NCBI RefSeq assembly: GCF_029203305.1
Contig: NC_089462.1
Coordinates: 372,001-436,000 of the forward strand
From: Yamadazyma tenuis
Lineage: Eukaryota > Ascomycota > Pichiomycetes > Serinales > Debaryomycetaceae
Length of the DNA stretch: 64,000 bases
Direction: 5' to 3'
Shown: positions 16,931 through 26,511 of the stretch, one piece after another
Numbering within the stretch: position 1 is the stretch's first letter
Layout of the letters: each line of letters begins with the position of its first letter
The notes under the pieces: model-generated
What the model was told of the DNA's origin: nothing
Seen by the model: the letters and a program-made list of their open reading frames with translations, nothing else
The model's database searches: none
Translations under genes and position numbers: made by a program

Positions 16931-18394
16931 CTATACCCTGTATATTACTTCTTCAAGTAGTTTGTTCAATCCATTTAAATATTTTTCGACATCCTTACCG
17001 ATCAATGTGGTGGGGATGCTCTTCCTTGCGGCGTGGTTAGTCTTGCTTAAATTGTAATGGTCTCTCAAATGAGAGATGAGCGATGAGAGCACCTTTTTTG
17101 CAACCATTTTATTTTCAGTATCTTTTGCATCTTTTTCATGTTCTTGTTTGACCAAGTCCTTGCCACATCCGATGTCACTCAAGTACTCGCCCTGGTGAGT
17201 ATAGTAGTAGTAACTGGCCAACCATAATACCTTATTGAATTGAGGGTGCCTGAACTTCATGGGAACGTGCGTATCTTTTTCAATCTTGTAAATGTCCAAT
17301 TGAGTCTTCATATTCATCATAGTCAAGTAGTTTCCACCAATGACAATAGAGTCAGCGGGGGTATGTACCGCATGGATCCATCCACTAGGGATGATAAATA
17401 CATCTCCAGGCCTTAACGTCACTTTGAATCCCCCTTCAGGATATATTCGTTTTCCCTTATTGAACTTCAGGAACTCCGGAAACCACGTGAAGTTCTGATT
17501 CTCATCAAGGCACCACGATGTATAAAGTTCAAGGTTTTGGGCCGTTGGCGGAAACATCAAAAATGTCTTAGCACCCGAGCACACAGTGTAATACACAGAA
17601 GTCCCACCAAAGTCAATATGGAAGTCTGTGAACGACCCTGCCACAGACATAAGACAGTATTTGGTAACCTGGGGTCTCTCAGAGCTATCATTCCAAGTTT
17701 TATCCACCAAATCGATTGCATCTACCATGTTAGGACGCTTGAACTCCACTCCTAAACCCTTGATCTGGCTGATTTCCAAAGATATCACATTTCGGATCCT
17801 GTCCCGGTTACCTGGAGCGGCTGAAAAGTAGTCTCGCCACTGCTGCATGTTCCACCGTGGACTTACACCCTGCTGGGAGAGAACGTCCATCACCTCCACC
17901 GGAGTATCACCTCCTACTTTTTCAAGAATATAGTCAATGGTTATCTGGTCACGTGGAGCTGGGAGAACCATTCCCACAGATGCCTTTTCTCCGCCGTTGG
18001 GGACGAGTATTGGCCGTTTCAAGCGAGTTTCGGTGGTATATTCATATGTGAGCTCATCCAAAATGTCCACATAAAGATTGGTAGACTTCTCGATAGTATC
18101 AGCATAGGGTTCAAACGCATGGAACTTGTGCACATGAGGATGTATCGACTTGTCGACGGCAAAAACCTCCCCATCGTTGAGAGCCACGTAATCTATCTGA
18201 ACTCTGGCTCTTTTCAGCTTACGGCGGTACTGACTAGGACCATGATCAACCGCACAATTGGTACAATGGAAGGCCAAAAGCACAGCAACATCGACACCCA
18301 CACAGGTGAAGTGCAGCCAACGGCGACAGATGTCACATTGAACCCAACTTCCGTTAGTTTCCGTGTCCTTCCCACAAACAGCGCAGCCTGTCAT
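16931..18394 (-). CDS. JHD1: JmjC histone demethylase with PHD finger (Jhd1 type)
   Basis: This 487-residue protein starts at the ATG at 18394; the open frame extends upstream but into the divergent gene, and begins with a non-ATG codon. Residues ~4-50 form a PHD finger with ordered Cys and His (CAVCGK, WVQCDICRRWLHFTCVG, FHCTNC). The JmjC domain follows, with the iron ligands HID in DFHIDFGGTSVYY and the distal His in GWIHAVHTPADS. A Lys-rich helical C-terminus completes it. Yeast Jhd1 removes methyl groups from H3K36 using 2-oxoglutarate, Fe(II) and oxygen. Its start is 63 bp from that of the divergent PDH kinase gene. Confidence 0.92.
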   Translation of the reverse strand: MTGCAVCGKDTETNGSWVQCDICRRWLHFTCVGVDVAVLLAFHCTNCAVDHGPSQYRRKLKRARVQIDYVALNDGEVFAVDKSIHPHVHKFHAFEPYADTIEKSTNLYVDILDELTYEYTTETRLKRPILVPNGGEKASVGMVLPAPRDQITIDYILEKVGGDTPVEVMDVLSQQGVSPRWNMQQWRDYFSAAPGNRDRIRNVISLEISQIKGLGVEFKRPNMVDAIDLVDKTWNDSSERPQVTKYCLMSVAGSFTDFHIDFGGTSVYYTVCSGAKTFLMFPPTAQNLELYTSWCLDENQNFTWFPEFLKFNKGKRIYPEGGFKVTLRPGDVFIIPSGWIHAVHTPADSIVIGGNYLTMMNMKTQLDIYKIEKDTHVPMKFRHPQFNKVLWLASYYYYTHQGEYLSDIGCGKDLVKQEHEKDAKDTENKMVAKKVLSSLISHLRDHYNLSKTNHAARKSIPTTLIGKDVEKYLNGLNKLLEEVIYRV

Positions 18395-18457
18395 AATTGA
18401 ATCTGGTGCGATATTTTTTCGCGACTTGTGCGCTTTATCTCCAGTTATCTTAACACC

Positions 18458-19756
18458 ATGAGAGGGTTGCAAACAACACACAGACTTGTACCCCGACTTA
18501 CCACCGTCATAACTCTAGCGCCTCGTTGCTCACGCTACGTATCCACCACTCAACAGGAAGCATTTCTCAAAGAATACAAAATAAGGTCATCTTTAGAAAG
18601 ACTCATCTTCCACTACGCCCAAAGACCTCTTTCCAAATTCTCTATCCAAGGCCTAATCGAGCAGTCAGAGTCTCTTTCACCAAACTTCATCCTTCAGAAT
18701 GCCCAGAACACCGTCGAATACCTCCTTGCCTACAACGCCAGGCGGCTACGTGAGTTTAGACGGTTACCTTACCTTGTGGTGCTAAATCCTTCCGTTGCCG
18801 AGTCTTATAATGGCTACTTGAACACCATGTCTTCGTTGATAACCGCCTCATTATACCCGCCCGCCACCTTGGAAGAGAACCATGCATTTGCCGAAAAAGT
18901 GTTGGACGAGTTCATCAACATCCACTCAGACACTCTTCCCAGCTTGTCCAGAGGATTCAACGAAGTGCTTCATCTCGTGTCCACCGACAGAATCAAACAG
19001 TTTCTCGATGAACACTTGCGAGAGCGTATCAGCATGCGGCTCATTGCCCACCAGCACATACAACTTTCCAAGGCATTGAAAGAAGGCACCTATGTCAAGG
19101 GAGGAAAGTACAATGGAGTCATTAAGGAATTGGATATCTACAGCGTGATCAAGAAAAACGCCGAGGTCGTGAATGACATTTGCTTGATGAAGTATGACCA
19201 GGCGGTGGAGATTCGTGTGGATAATAATCTCTATTCGAATACTTACTGGAGTCGAGCCGAACCTGACTTGAAGGCTCTGAAGAAGTCCGATAAGGTGCTT
19301 TTTCCTTACATTGAGTACCATCTCGACTATATGCTCACGGAGTTGTTCAAGAACTCTTTCAGGGCGCATATAGAGAACAAGGTTCATGAGCCGGTGAATG
19401 TAACGGTTTCGGTGTCCCACTCTCCATTATACTTGGAAGTGAGAATCAGAGATAGAGGTAAAGGAATACCTCCGGCCGTGTTGAAGCATATGTTCGACTA
19501 TTCCTTCTCTACGTATGAATCCCAAGAGGGAGAAGCGTATAAGACGCTCAACCAACCGCCTGGACTCGGTGGAAACACCGTGGCCGGTATGGGGTACGGA
19601 TTGCCCTTGCTGAAAAATTACATTGAGATCTTTAACGACACCATCCCCAAGGACTTGGACGTCGAGAATGATGCCGGACGTGTCAAGGGCCTGTTAACTA
19701 TACAGAGTTATCACGGCTGGGGTACAGATGTGTATTTGAAAACTGTTGGTAGCTAG
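18458..19756 (+). CDS. Mitochondrial pyruvate dehydrogenase kinase (PDK/BCKDK family)
   Basis: This is a 432-residue kinase of the GHKL-fold PDK family, starting at the ATG at 18458; the frame upstream begins with GTG and overlaps the divergent promoter. An Arg/Thr-rich N-terminus without acidic residues fits a mitochondrial presequence. An all-helical regulatory domain follows. The ATP site contains the N-box ELFKNSFRAH, the G1 box RDRGKGIP and the G2 region GNTVAGMGYGLPLLKNYIEI. Such kinases phosphorylate the E1-alpha subunit of pyruvate dehydrogenase and switch it off. I cannot decide between the Pkp1 and Pkp2 orthologue. LPD1, encoding the E3 subunit of the same complex, lies elsewhere in the window. 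Confidence 0.92.
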   Translation: MRGLQTTHRLVPRLTTVITLAPRCSRYVSTTQQEAFLKEYKIRSSLERLIFHYAQRPLSKFSIQGLIEQSESLSPNFILQNAQNTVEYLLAYNARRLREFRRLPYLVVLNPSVAESYNGYLNTMSSLITASLYPPATLEENHAFAEKVLDEFINIHSDTLPSLSRGFNEVLHLVSTDRIKQFLDEHLRERISMRLIAHQHIQLSKALKEGTYVKGGKYNGVIKELDIYSVIKKNAEVVNDICLMKYDQAVEIRVDNNLYSNTYWSRAEPDLKALKKSDKVLFPYIEYHLDYMLTELFKNSFRAHIENKVHEPVNVTVSVSHSPLYLEVRIRDRGKGIPPAVLKHMFDYSFSTYESQEGEAYKTLNQPPGLGGNTVAGMGYGLPLLKNYIEIFNDTIPKDLDVENDAGRVKGLLTIQSYHGWGTDVYLKTVGS

Positions 19757-19848
19757 AATTTTGTATGGTTTGAGTAGCATGATGTCAGCCTTTCGCGATC
19801 TTAAAGTTTCTGTAGTTACACCGCACGAGATAAGACTCTCACGAGCAA

Positions 19849-21750
19849 ATGTTGAATGCCACCTTTAATATGTCCGAGTTCGAGGTGCCTCCGCCACGAC
19901 TGCCGGTACCTCTCACAACGTTCCCGGATGTGGCTCCTGACTCCGTTGTGTTGCTGCAAGATCAATTGCATTTGTGTTTGATCAACAGTGACCCGTCCGA
20001 GTGCAACCAAAACCTTTCTACCTATATCAAATGTGTGGCCGAAAAAATGGCCTTTACTGCTGAAGGCACAAACTACCATCAACTATCAGTCTATGCAATG
20101 AAGCTCATCACCCTGAACTTGTTTATCCGCAACTACAAATTGTGTATAGGCAAATTACTAGCATTACTAACGGTGTTCACAAATGTCAAGAACTTTGAGG
20201 TACAAACTGGTGCAGTACAGACCTGCGACGATGACGACCGAATGAAAGAGTTTGTGTGCATTGTGTTCTTTCTCCTTTTGAAGTTTAAGAATTCCGAAGA
20301 CGAAGAACCAGATATGAAGGAGTTCAACGATGTTGTGGATGCGGTGGAGCTATTTGACACCCTCCGTGACTGTTCATTGATAGCTGTTGTTGCCAACTTC
20401 ATAACTTGTCATATCCAGAACACAAAAACCTCCTTTGTGTTGCTCAAAGTGTGCTGCGACTCAATCTTCGAGTATCTCTTCCACGTGGAATTGCTCTGCG
20501 ACCAAGAATTCGATGATTTGGTGGCTCGTTCGAGTCTCATTGCTACAATAATTGACGACTTGCTCAACAATAAGTCATTCCACAATTATGATATAAATGA
20601 CTTGGAATGGGAAGACGAAGACAAACTAATTGCGTACGAGGAGTTCAAGCTTCTTTTGCTCATCAATGAGCAATACTTGATGAAATCATATTCAAGCCCA
20701 GGAATCAGAAACAAAGTGTTCGATGGGTTAATGAGCGAGAGTTTGGAAGAAGGAAGTGAGTCAGTGAACTCAAAGATATCTGGGTTCTTGAATGTTTTGG
20801 TCTACCATATAAACCGTGAAGAATCCCAAATCATCAAGATTCTTATTCTCAAGTTCTTGTACCTTGTGTTCACGTCTTCGTACACATCGAAATTGTACTA
20901 CTTGAATGACCTCAAGATCTTGATGGACATTTTCATCAGAGAATTGGAAGATATTGAGTACATGGAAGAAGAAAATGCTGAAAACCGGATCTTAGTGCTC
21001 ACGTACTTGAAGGTTATGTATCCCATGACGAGGTTTTCTCAAATGGCAGACCTTGTTGATGGATACCGGAGACTGGATATCGTCGCCATGCTCCTGAATA
21101 TTGTGCTGAACATATCTGCTTCTCTGGAAGAAGATCAGATATCTCAGCTGCTCAAACAAATATCCGATTTGGCATCTAAATGCATGTCGGTTCCTTGGTT
21201 GAAGAAGAAGAATAGAAACATTATCCCTAACTCTCAAGCAAACTCGTCGTCATCGTCTTTGAACTCTTCCAGTTCCTTATCAAGACCAATACTTCACAAG
21301 ACCAGTTCTTCAACCGAATCAATTGCGAACTCGTTCACCAGAGTAGCTTCGGTAAGGACGTACACGAGAAATGATTACCATTTGCATACCACAAAACATA
21401 ACATAGATCAGAATGATTGGAGTGGAAACCTTGCCCAGGAGAACAATCATAATATGTTTCTTCAAGGCTTTAATTCTCTTGGCCTTAGCCAGGCACCATC
21501 TGAAGTTGGCCAGGAACCACAAAAACGACAATCTAATATCCTTGACCTTCCCAATGAATACTTGTCTGCTATTCCAGATGTTAATGACAAGCACTCAAGA
21601 TTACTCCAAAAGGCAATGAGAAAAAGAGCTCCGCCTCCACCACAATCTCCACGCTTTTGTGCATCACCTATTCCCTCGGCCCTATCTTCACCTTCCCTTG
21701 CTACACGAAGTGGACCACCACCACCACCACCACCTAGGAGGAGACACTGA
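19849..21750 (+). CDS. LDB17: Ldb17 / Dip1-WISH family actin and endocytosis regulator
   Basis: This 633-residue protein has a long helical repeat domain (about 40-440) followed by a Ser-rich linker and a proline-rich tail with PPPPQSPRF and PPPPPPPRRRH. The block LYYLNDLKILMDIFIRELED plus LTYLKVMYPMTRFSQM matches the conserved centre of the Ldb17/SPIN90 family. In yeasts this protein sits at endocytic actin patches and binds SH3 proteins and profilin through its polyproline tail; the fission-yeast relative Dip1 activates Arp2/3. The tail here is longer than in S. cerevisiae Ldb17 (491 aa). A second Met at 19870 is an alternative start. Confidence 0.87.
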   Translation: MLNATFNMSEFEVPPPRLPVPLTTFPDVAPDSVVLLQDQLHLCLINSDPSECNQNLSTYIKCVAEKMAFTAEGTNYHQLSVYAMKLITLNLFIRNYKLCIGKLLALLTVFTNVKNFEVQTGAVQTCDDDDRMKEFVCIVFFLLLKFKNSEDEEPDMKEFNDVVDAVELFDTLRDCSLIAVVANFITCHIQNTKTSFVLLKVCCDSIFEYLFHVELLCDQEFDDLVARSSLIATIIDDLLNNKSFHNYDINDLEWEDEDKLIAYEEFKLLLLINEQYLMKSYSSPGIRNKVFDGLMSESLEEGSESVNSKISGFLNVLVYHINREESQIIKILILKFLYLVFTSSYTSKLYYLNDLKILMDIFIRELEDIEYMEEENAENRILVLTYLKVMYPMTRFSQMADLVDGYRRLDIVAMLLNIVLNISASLEEDQISQLLKQISDLASKCMSVPWLKKKNRNIIPNSQANSSSSSLNSSSSLSRPILHKTSSSTESIANSFTRVASVRTYTRNDYHLHTTKHNIDQNDWSGNLAQENNHNMFLQGFNSLGLSQAPSEVGQEPQKRQSNILDLPNEYLSAIPDVNDKHSRLLQKAMRKRAPPPPQSPRFCASPIPSALSSPSLATRSGPPPPPPPRRRH

Positions 21751-21812
21751 ATGTTGAGCATTCTACAAGCTTACAGACTAATAACATTTAATACGTTTCA
21801 TTAATATGTAAT

Positions 21813-24800
21813 TTACATGGTGATGTCGTCCTTGAACGTTAACACATCATCGAACCTTAATCCGTTGATCTCTGTTTTAGTGTAAACATCCAATTCTTTG
21901 GAGGAAAAAATCTTTTCATCTTCTTCGTGTGTATCATTTGTGGCTACTAAAATAAGCCCTCTGGATCTGATCAATGGCATTAACTTGGGAACAAGTCGTA
22001 AAAGATGAATTGACGTTATCAACCCAATAAGGTTATTGTTCACAGCAAAGTTGACAGCATGTTTGATGGACTTGGAAGTTTGTTCTTGATCGTTCTCAAT
22101 CAATTTATCAGGATCAGCATTCTTGACGTGAATTTCTGCATCATCATCCTTTTCATCAAAACTCGAGTATTCACTACTGTCGTCACCCGAATCTGGAAGT
22201 AAGAAGCCATTGGTAGATTTAACTTCAAAAGTTTTCAACGTATCGTTAAACGAGATACTATTCATGGCCAAAAACACGGGGAAATTAGGTTGCTTCCAGT
22301 TCAAAATCTTACAGATCAAGGAGTTGGATGAAATGAAGATGACAGATCTGCTGGGTTTATTATTAGCTCTCAAGGACCTCAAATGATTGAAGATATCATT
22401 CAAGGTGTAATCAATGAAACTGTTCAAGGTCAGTGATACATTGGCTGCAAATGGCAAATTTCTAATTTCGTACTCGGACGGAAATATGATTTCGATGTTC
22501 AAGTTGATCTCGACATCAATAATTTGCAACACTAACTCCAATGGTAAATAAATGATCTTTAATAATTTTTTGATCAACTCAAGATCTTGAATCGACATTT
22601 GGGATAAATCTTGAACGACCTTATTGTAGTCAAATAAGTTGTCTGTAATGGATGTCAATTGTTCCAAAGTCATGTTTGGTAAATACAACTCGATGCTATC
22701 TGTGATGGATATAGACCAATGTGGACAGACCACGGGAGTTCCATCATTAAGAAGACAAACCTTAATCCTCAAGTATTTTCCAGACAAAGAAGTTGCGGTG
22801 ACAAAAGATGTAGTGGAATTACCTGAGACCAATTCAGCAGTTGAGGTGACAGTTTGATTGGATCCAATTGTGTTTGAGATGGTAGACGGGGAAAGGTAAG
22901 TATTTGGAGAAGAAGCTAAGGTTGTTAATGGAGCCGTCTTTCTTTTAACAATTTTGGTCGACGATTTCCAATAAGTATCAAACTTTGATGCTTCCAATAA
23001 AACCCCCGCAAAAGGGAATATGACCTGACAATTAAAACAAATTTCACCAATATTTTTCAATCTCAAGTCAAACAATGGAAGCCTTATTGAATTGATACCC
23101 GAAGACGAAGTATCAAGCTGAGCAAATGATAAGACGGTAGTTTTTCCAATAAGTCTTGTCCCAAACTTGGGAAAAATTTCGAAGTCAATTCTGAATTCAT
23201 TCAAAGAGTCCATGTCAGTTTGGAATATGCAGTTGCTGACTCTGGTTTCATCAGCACTAGGAAGGATGATGTTTCTTGGAACTATATCGGAAATGTTAGA
23301 TGATAACGTGATTCTCCCAGGTTTAAGATCGGTGCCTGAGTTGAACAAATTAATAAACTTTGAACTGTTGGGGAACACCAACTCGATTAACACCTTTTGT
23401 TCCAAGAAATTGTGTCCATACCTTCTTAAGGGCAAGATAGGAGGAGGTAACTGGAGGTCAGGAATGGTATCAACGTTCTTGGGAAGATCATTAGAGTCTT
23501 CCGAATCTTCTTCCTCGTCCAAAATAGCCATTGAGCTTGCATTCTCGTTGCTTGTACCAGAGCTCCCAGGTTGTTTGTCAGCGAGGGAATCATCGATAAT
23601 ATTGGAGAAGTCCTCTTTTGTGGACTTTATAATGGCTGGATAGTATTTCAATAACTCATTGAGTAGCAGAATATTTCCCTCCACAACACAATAATACAAA
23701 ACATTATAACCATCTTCATCCACAATATCCACTTTAGCACCAAACCTGAGAAGTTCTTGAGTAGTTTTCAAGTTGCCTTCAGAAGCAGCATAAAATAATG
23801 GAGGCCATTTGTTTAAACTATCGACATGGTTTACGTTGCTTCCATTTTCAACAAGTAACTGGACAAGTAGATGGTGACCGGACCTTGCAACCACGTGTAA
23901 AGGCAGTAAGCCTTCTACATCCAATGCATTCATAGAGTTCGAGTTTGGGTTTCCTGCCGTCAATAAGTACTTGACAGTTTCATAATTTCCAATTTTGCAG
24001 GCATAGTTGATGGGAAAGTATTGAAGTTTCTCATCATCCATTTCAGGGTAAACGTTGCAGCCACTCTCAACCATCTTCTTGATGACCTCAAAGTTTTCGT
24101 GCTTTATTGCCAATAATAGTGCAGACATGGAATCATTATCCAAGGCATCCAAATGATCTCTTGGAAAATATGGAAGGATTATATCCAATAAGTCAGCTCG
24201 GTTATTTTGGGCCGCATAATGCAAGCAATTTCTACCATTGAAGTCTCTTGCAACCAACAATTGGTCCAATTGGTCACCTTTGAGAGAGGTCATGGCTCGT
24301 TGGACTATAAAAACACGAGAATGCTTGATCAAGTCTGTCGATTTCACGACCTTCACCCCGTTGTTGATAATGACATTGCTCTCTTGTGTTGAAAAGGTTG
24401 GAATGGAACAGCATTCGTGAAGAATATTTTTGTTATTGTTGAAGTTGTTGTTGATCTGAGACAAGGAAACATTGAAGTGTATCAGCTTTAAAAACGATTG
24501 CAAAAAGCTATCGGAAATCTTTAAATTAGTGACTGCTAATAGAAACACTCTTGAGAATTTGGCCTTGATAGCCTCATTGAACTCGTTAGACTTGTCATTG
24601 CCCACTGAGGCCTCTGACAGGTTGTGCACTTTATCTATCAACCGAGCCAACAACTGTAAATCGGGAACCTTGATAGTTGCAATATTAACGAAACTGGAGT
24701 ACAATTCGTCGATTTCGTTATTTTGAATCGACAAGTGACTAGCCCGAGCCACTTGTCCATCAGGAAAAAGTAATGATGATATCGTGTCGTTCCTTATGTC

Positions 24801-25520
24801 TTTGATGAGATCATTGTTGGAAGCAGAGTTGGAAAAACTGTATTTTGGAGCTTTTACCGATGAGAAGTTGCGGATAGGAGCCAAATCACCATCTATAATA
24901 GACTCCAAATCAAATAATGAACTTGTGACCAAGTCACTCAAGTCATTGATTTCGTCTTTGTGGAACACTGGCTGAACGTTCATGGCCGTCAGAATGAACA
25001 ACTCCCTGGTGTGAGATTTGGATCTTTTGTCCCATTTCTTCACCACCTTCAGAAACCCACTCTCGTTCAACAATATAAACTGCTGTAATCTTAGCAAATC
25101 CTGATGAATCTTCTTAAAATTCTGATATAGGTTCAAGAAGGTGATGGAGTTCTTGAATGTGGAGTTGAGGTAGTCGGAGTCGATGTTTTTATTCTCATCC
25201 ATAAGAGTCTTGACGTCCAAGAAGAGCTCGTTTTTAGTAGCTAGTAGCAAATCCAAGTTCACAGCCAAATTGGCCTGCTTTTCGAGGTAAAACGAGTTGA
25301 CCTTCTCCAACTCTCGTTCTACCTTGAAGAAGAAGGACGCGTTGTTCTCCTTAAGGGTGTTTTGGATTTCTGCCTGCGATAGTGGTTTATCGAGCGTCAG
25401 GCCAGTGGAAGGTATGGCAAGTTGTTTGATAAGTTTTTTCAACACCTTGTAGTTGATGAAGTGGCCAGAATACTCGGGCAACTCGAGCTGCCGAGATGCT
25501 AGATACTTTCCGAATTTCAT
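21813..25520 (-). CDS. PHO81: Pho81, SPX-ankyrin-GDPD cyclin-dependent kinase inhibitor
   Basis: This 1,235-residue protein has the complete Pho81 order. An N-terminal SPX domain starts MKFGKYLASRQLELPEYSGH and holds the Lys cluster KVLKKLIKQL that binds inositol pyrophosphates in this family. Ankyrin repeats run from about 420 to 650 (GRNCLHYAAQNNRADLLDII, LLPLHVVARSGHHLLVQLLV). A C-terminal glycerophosphodiesterase-like region follows (VCPHWSISITDSIELYLP). In S. cerevisiae, Pho81 inhibits Pho80-Pho85 during phosphate starvation, allowing Pho4 into the nucleus. An Asp/Glu-rich insert lies between the ankyrin and GDPD parts. A CACGTG Pho4 core 84 bp upstream of its ATG suggests the expected autoregulation. 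Confidence 0.96.
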   Translation of the reverse strand: MKFGKYLASRQLELPEYSGHFINYKVLKKLIKQLAIPSTGLTLDKPLSQAEIQNTLKENNASFFFKVERELEKVNSFYLEKQANLAVNLDLLLATKNELFLDVKTLMDENKNIDSDYLNSTFKNSITFLNLYQNFKKIHQDLLRLQQFILLNESGFLKVVKKWDKRSKSHTRELFILTAMNVQPVFHKDEINDLSDLVTSSLFDLESIIDGDLAPIRNFSSVKAPKYSFSNSASNNDLIKDIRNDTISSLLFPDGQVARASHLSIQNNEIDELYSSFVNIATIKVPDLQLLARLIDKVHNLSEASVGNDKSNEFNEAIKAKFSRVFLLAVTNLKISDSFLQSFLKLIHFNVSLSQINNNFNNNKNILHECCSIPTFSTQESNVIINNGVKVVKSTDLIKHSRVFIVQRAMTSLKGDQLDQLLVARDFNGRNCLHYAAQNNRADLLDIILPYFPRDHLDALDNDSMSALLLAIKHENFEVIKKMVESGCNVYPEMDDEKLQYFPINYACKIGNYETVKYLLTAGNPNSNSMNALDVEGLLPLHVVARSGHHLLVQLLVENGSNVNHVDSLNKWPPLFYAASEGNLKTTQELLRFGAKVDIVDEDGYNVLYYCVVEGNILLLNELLKYYPAIIKSTKEDFSNIIDDSLADKQPGSSGTSNENASSMAILDEEEDSEDSNDLPKNVDTIPDLQLPPPILPLRRYGHNFLEQKVLIELVFPNSSKFINLFNSGTDLKPGRITLSSNISDIVPRNIILPSADETRVSNCIFQTDMDSLNEFRIDFEIFPKFGTRLIGKTTVLSFAQLDTSSSGINSIRLPLFDLRLKNIGEICFNCQVIFPFAGVLLEASKFDTYWKSSTKIVKRKTAPLTTLASSPNTYLSPSTISNTIGSNQTVTSTAELVSGNSTTSFVTATSLSGKYLRIKVCLLNDGTPVVCPHWSISITDSIELYLPNMTLEQLTSITDNLFDYNKVVQDLSQMSIQDLELIKKLLKIIYLPLELVLQIIDVEINLNIEIIFPSEYEIRNLPFAANVSLTLNSFIDYTLNDIFNHLRSLRANNKPSRSVIFISSNSLICKILNWKQPNFPVFLAMNSISFNDTLKTFEVKSTNGFLLPDSGDDSSEYSSFDEKDDDAEIHVKNADPDKLIENDQEQTSKSIKHAVNFAVNNNLIGLITSIHLLRLVPKLMPLIRSRGLILVATNDTHEEDEKIFSSKELDVYTKTEINGLRFDDVLTFKDDITM

Positions 25521-25604
25521 TCAACACAGGAGTTTTGAGGGTGTATGGAGAATAGTGGATACCAGAAACATTTATATGTATTCGCATCGGTCATAATTAC
25601 GCTC

Positions 25605-25610
25605 CACGTG
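25605..25610. promoter_or_regulatory. Pho4-type CACGTG site upstream of PHO81
   Basis: CACGTG sits 84 bp upstream of the PHO81 ATG in the 189-bp gap between PHO81 and the 3' end of YRB1. As YRB1 ends there, PHO81 is the only gene this site can serve at close range. Pho4 binds this core. Cbf1 and other bHLH factors share it. Confidence 0.65.
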
Positions 25611-25709
25611 CAGCACGGGGTCTGCGCGCGTGAGGCCTGGAGGGACGCACCGCGGTGCTCGTAGCATGACGTGGTTTCGCTATATACGTTTATTTGACTT
25701 ATTAACTAA

Positions 25710-26336
25710 TTACTTCTTGTTAGAGGCTTGAGCTTCTTCAAACACTTCCTTGAACTTATCGGCATTTTCCTTGTTACCGAATCTGATGGCCAAGGTTTGA
25801 GCTTCTGGTTCTCCTTCGGAAATATCACCAGTTACAGAGTACACCCAGGACCTATCAGATCCAATATTGGCTTTCAATTCGTAGTCTGGAGAAACAAAGT
25901 GGTTGGCACAGATCTTCAAGGTCTTGTCTCTTCTCATCACCAATCTGACCTTATTGGATTTCTTGTGCTTTAAGAATTTGACATCTCCGGTACCTCTTTC
26001 TTTCCATTCTTTAGTATCGGCGTGGAATCTGAACAACTTAGCTCTGACTTTGAATAACACTTCTTCATCTTCTTCGTTGGTTTTGACATCGACCTTCTCT
26101 AATTGGACCAATGGCTCGAAGTGCACGTCGACTTCTTCTTCTGCGTCGTCGTTGTCTTCATCCTTCTTATCGTTGGCGTCTTCATCTTTGTTGTCATCTT
26201 GCTTCTTTGACTCATCCTTGGATTCCTCTTCCTTTTTTTCCTTCTTAGCACCAAACATGGAGAACACACTGGCGGTAGGGGGTTGAGGAGAGGCGGCGGT
26301 GGCTTCAACCTTTGGTTTAGTTTCCTCAGAGGACAT
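25710..26336 (-). CDS. YRB1: Ran-binding protein 1 (Yrb1)
   Basis: This 208-residue protein starts at the ATG at 26336 (MSSEETK). The N-terminal ~75 residues are low complexity, a Lys/Glu/Asp-rich tract. The rest is a Ran-binding domain with [60 protein letters not shown] and the [13 protein letters not shown] segment. Yrb1 binds RanGTP in the cytoplasm, releases export complexes and helps RanGAP act. It lies next to CRM1 on the same strand, so an export receptor and its disassembly factor are neighbours, although no joint regulation is visible. Confidence 0.96.
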   Translation of the reverse strand: MSSEETKPKVEATAASPQPPTASVFSMFGAKKEKKEEESKDESKKQDDNKDEDANDKKDEDNDDAEEEVDVHFEPLVQLEKVDVKTNEEDEEVLFKVRAKLFRFHADTKEWKERGTGDVKFLKHKKSNKVRLVMRRDKTLKICANHFVSPDYELKANIGSDRSWVYSVTGDISEGEPEAQTLAIRFGNKENADKFKEVFEEAQASNKK

Positions 26337-26511
26337 GATGTTTGATAGTCGACAATGGATCGTTAACAAAATTTTTTCTGAGGACGAAGGCGCGCAATTG
26401 GGACACCACTGTGGTCGATTGCCTTTTTTGGCATACTCTCACGTTCTACTGATTGGCAAGTGTATTACTGCTTATATATTGAAATATTAAACCACAACGC
26501 GTGGTCGGACT

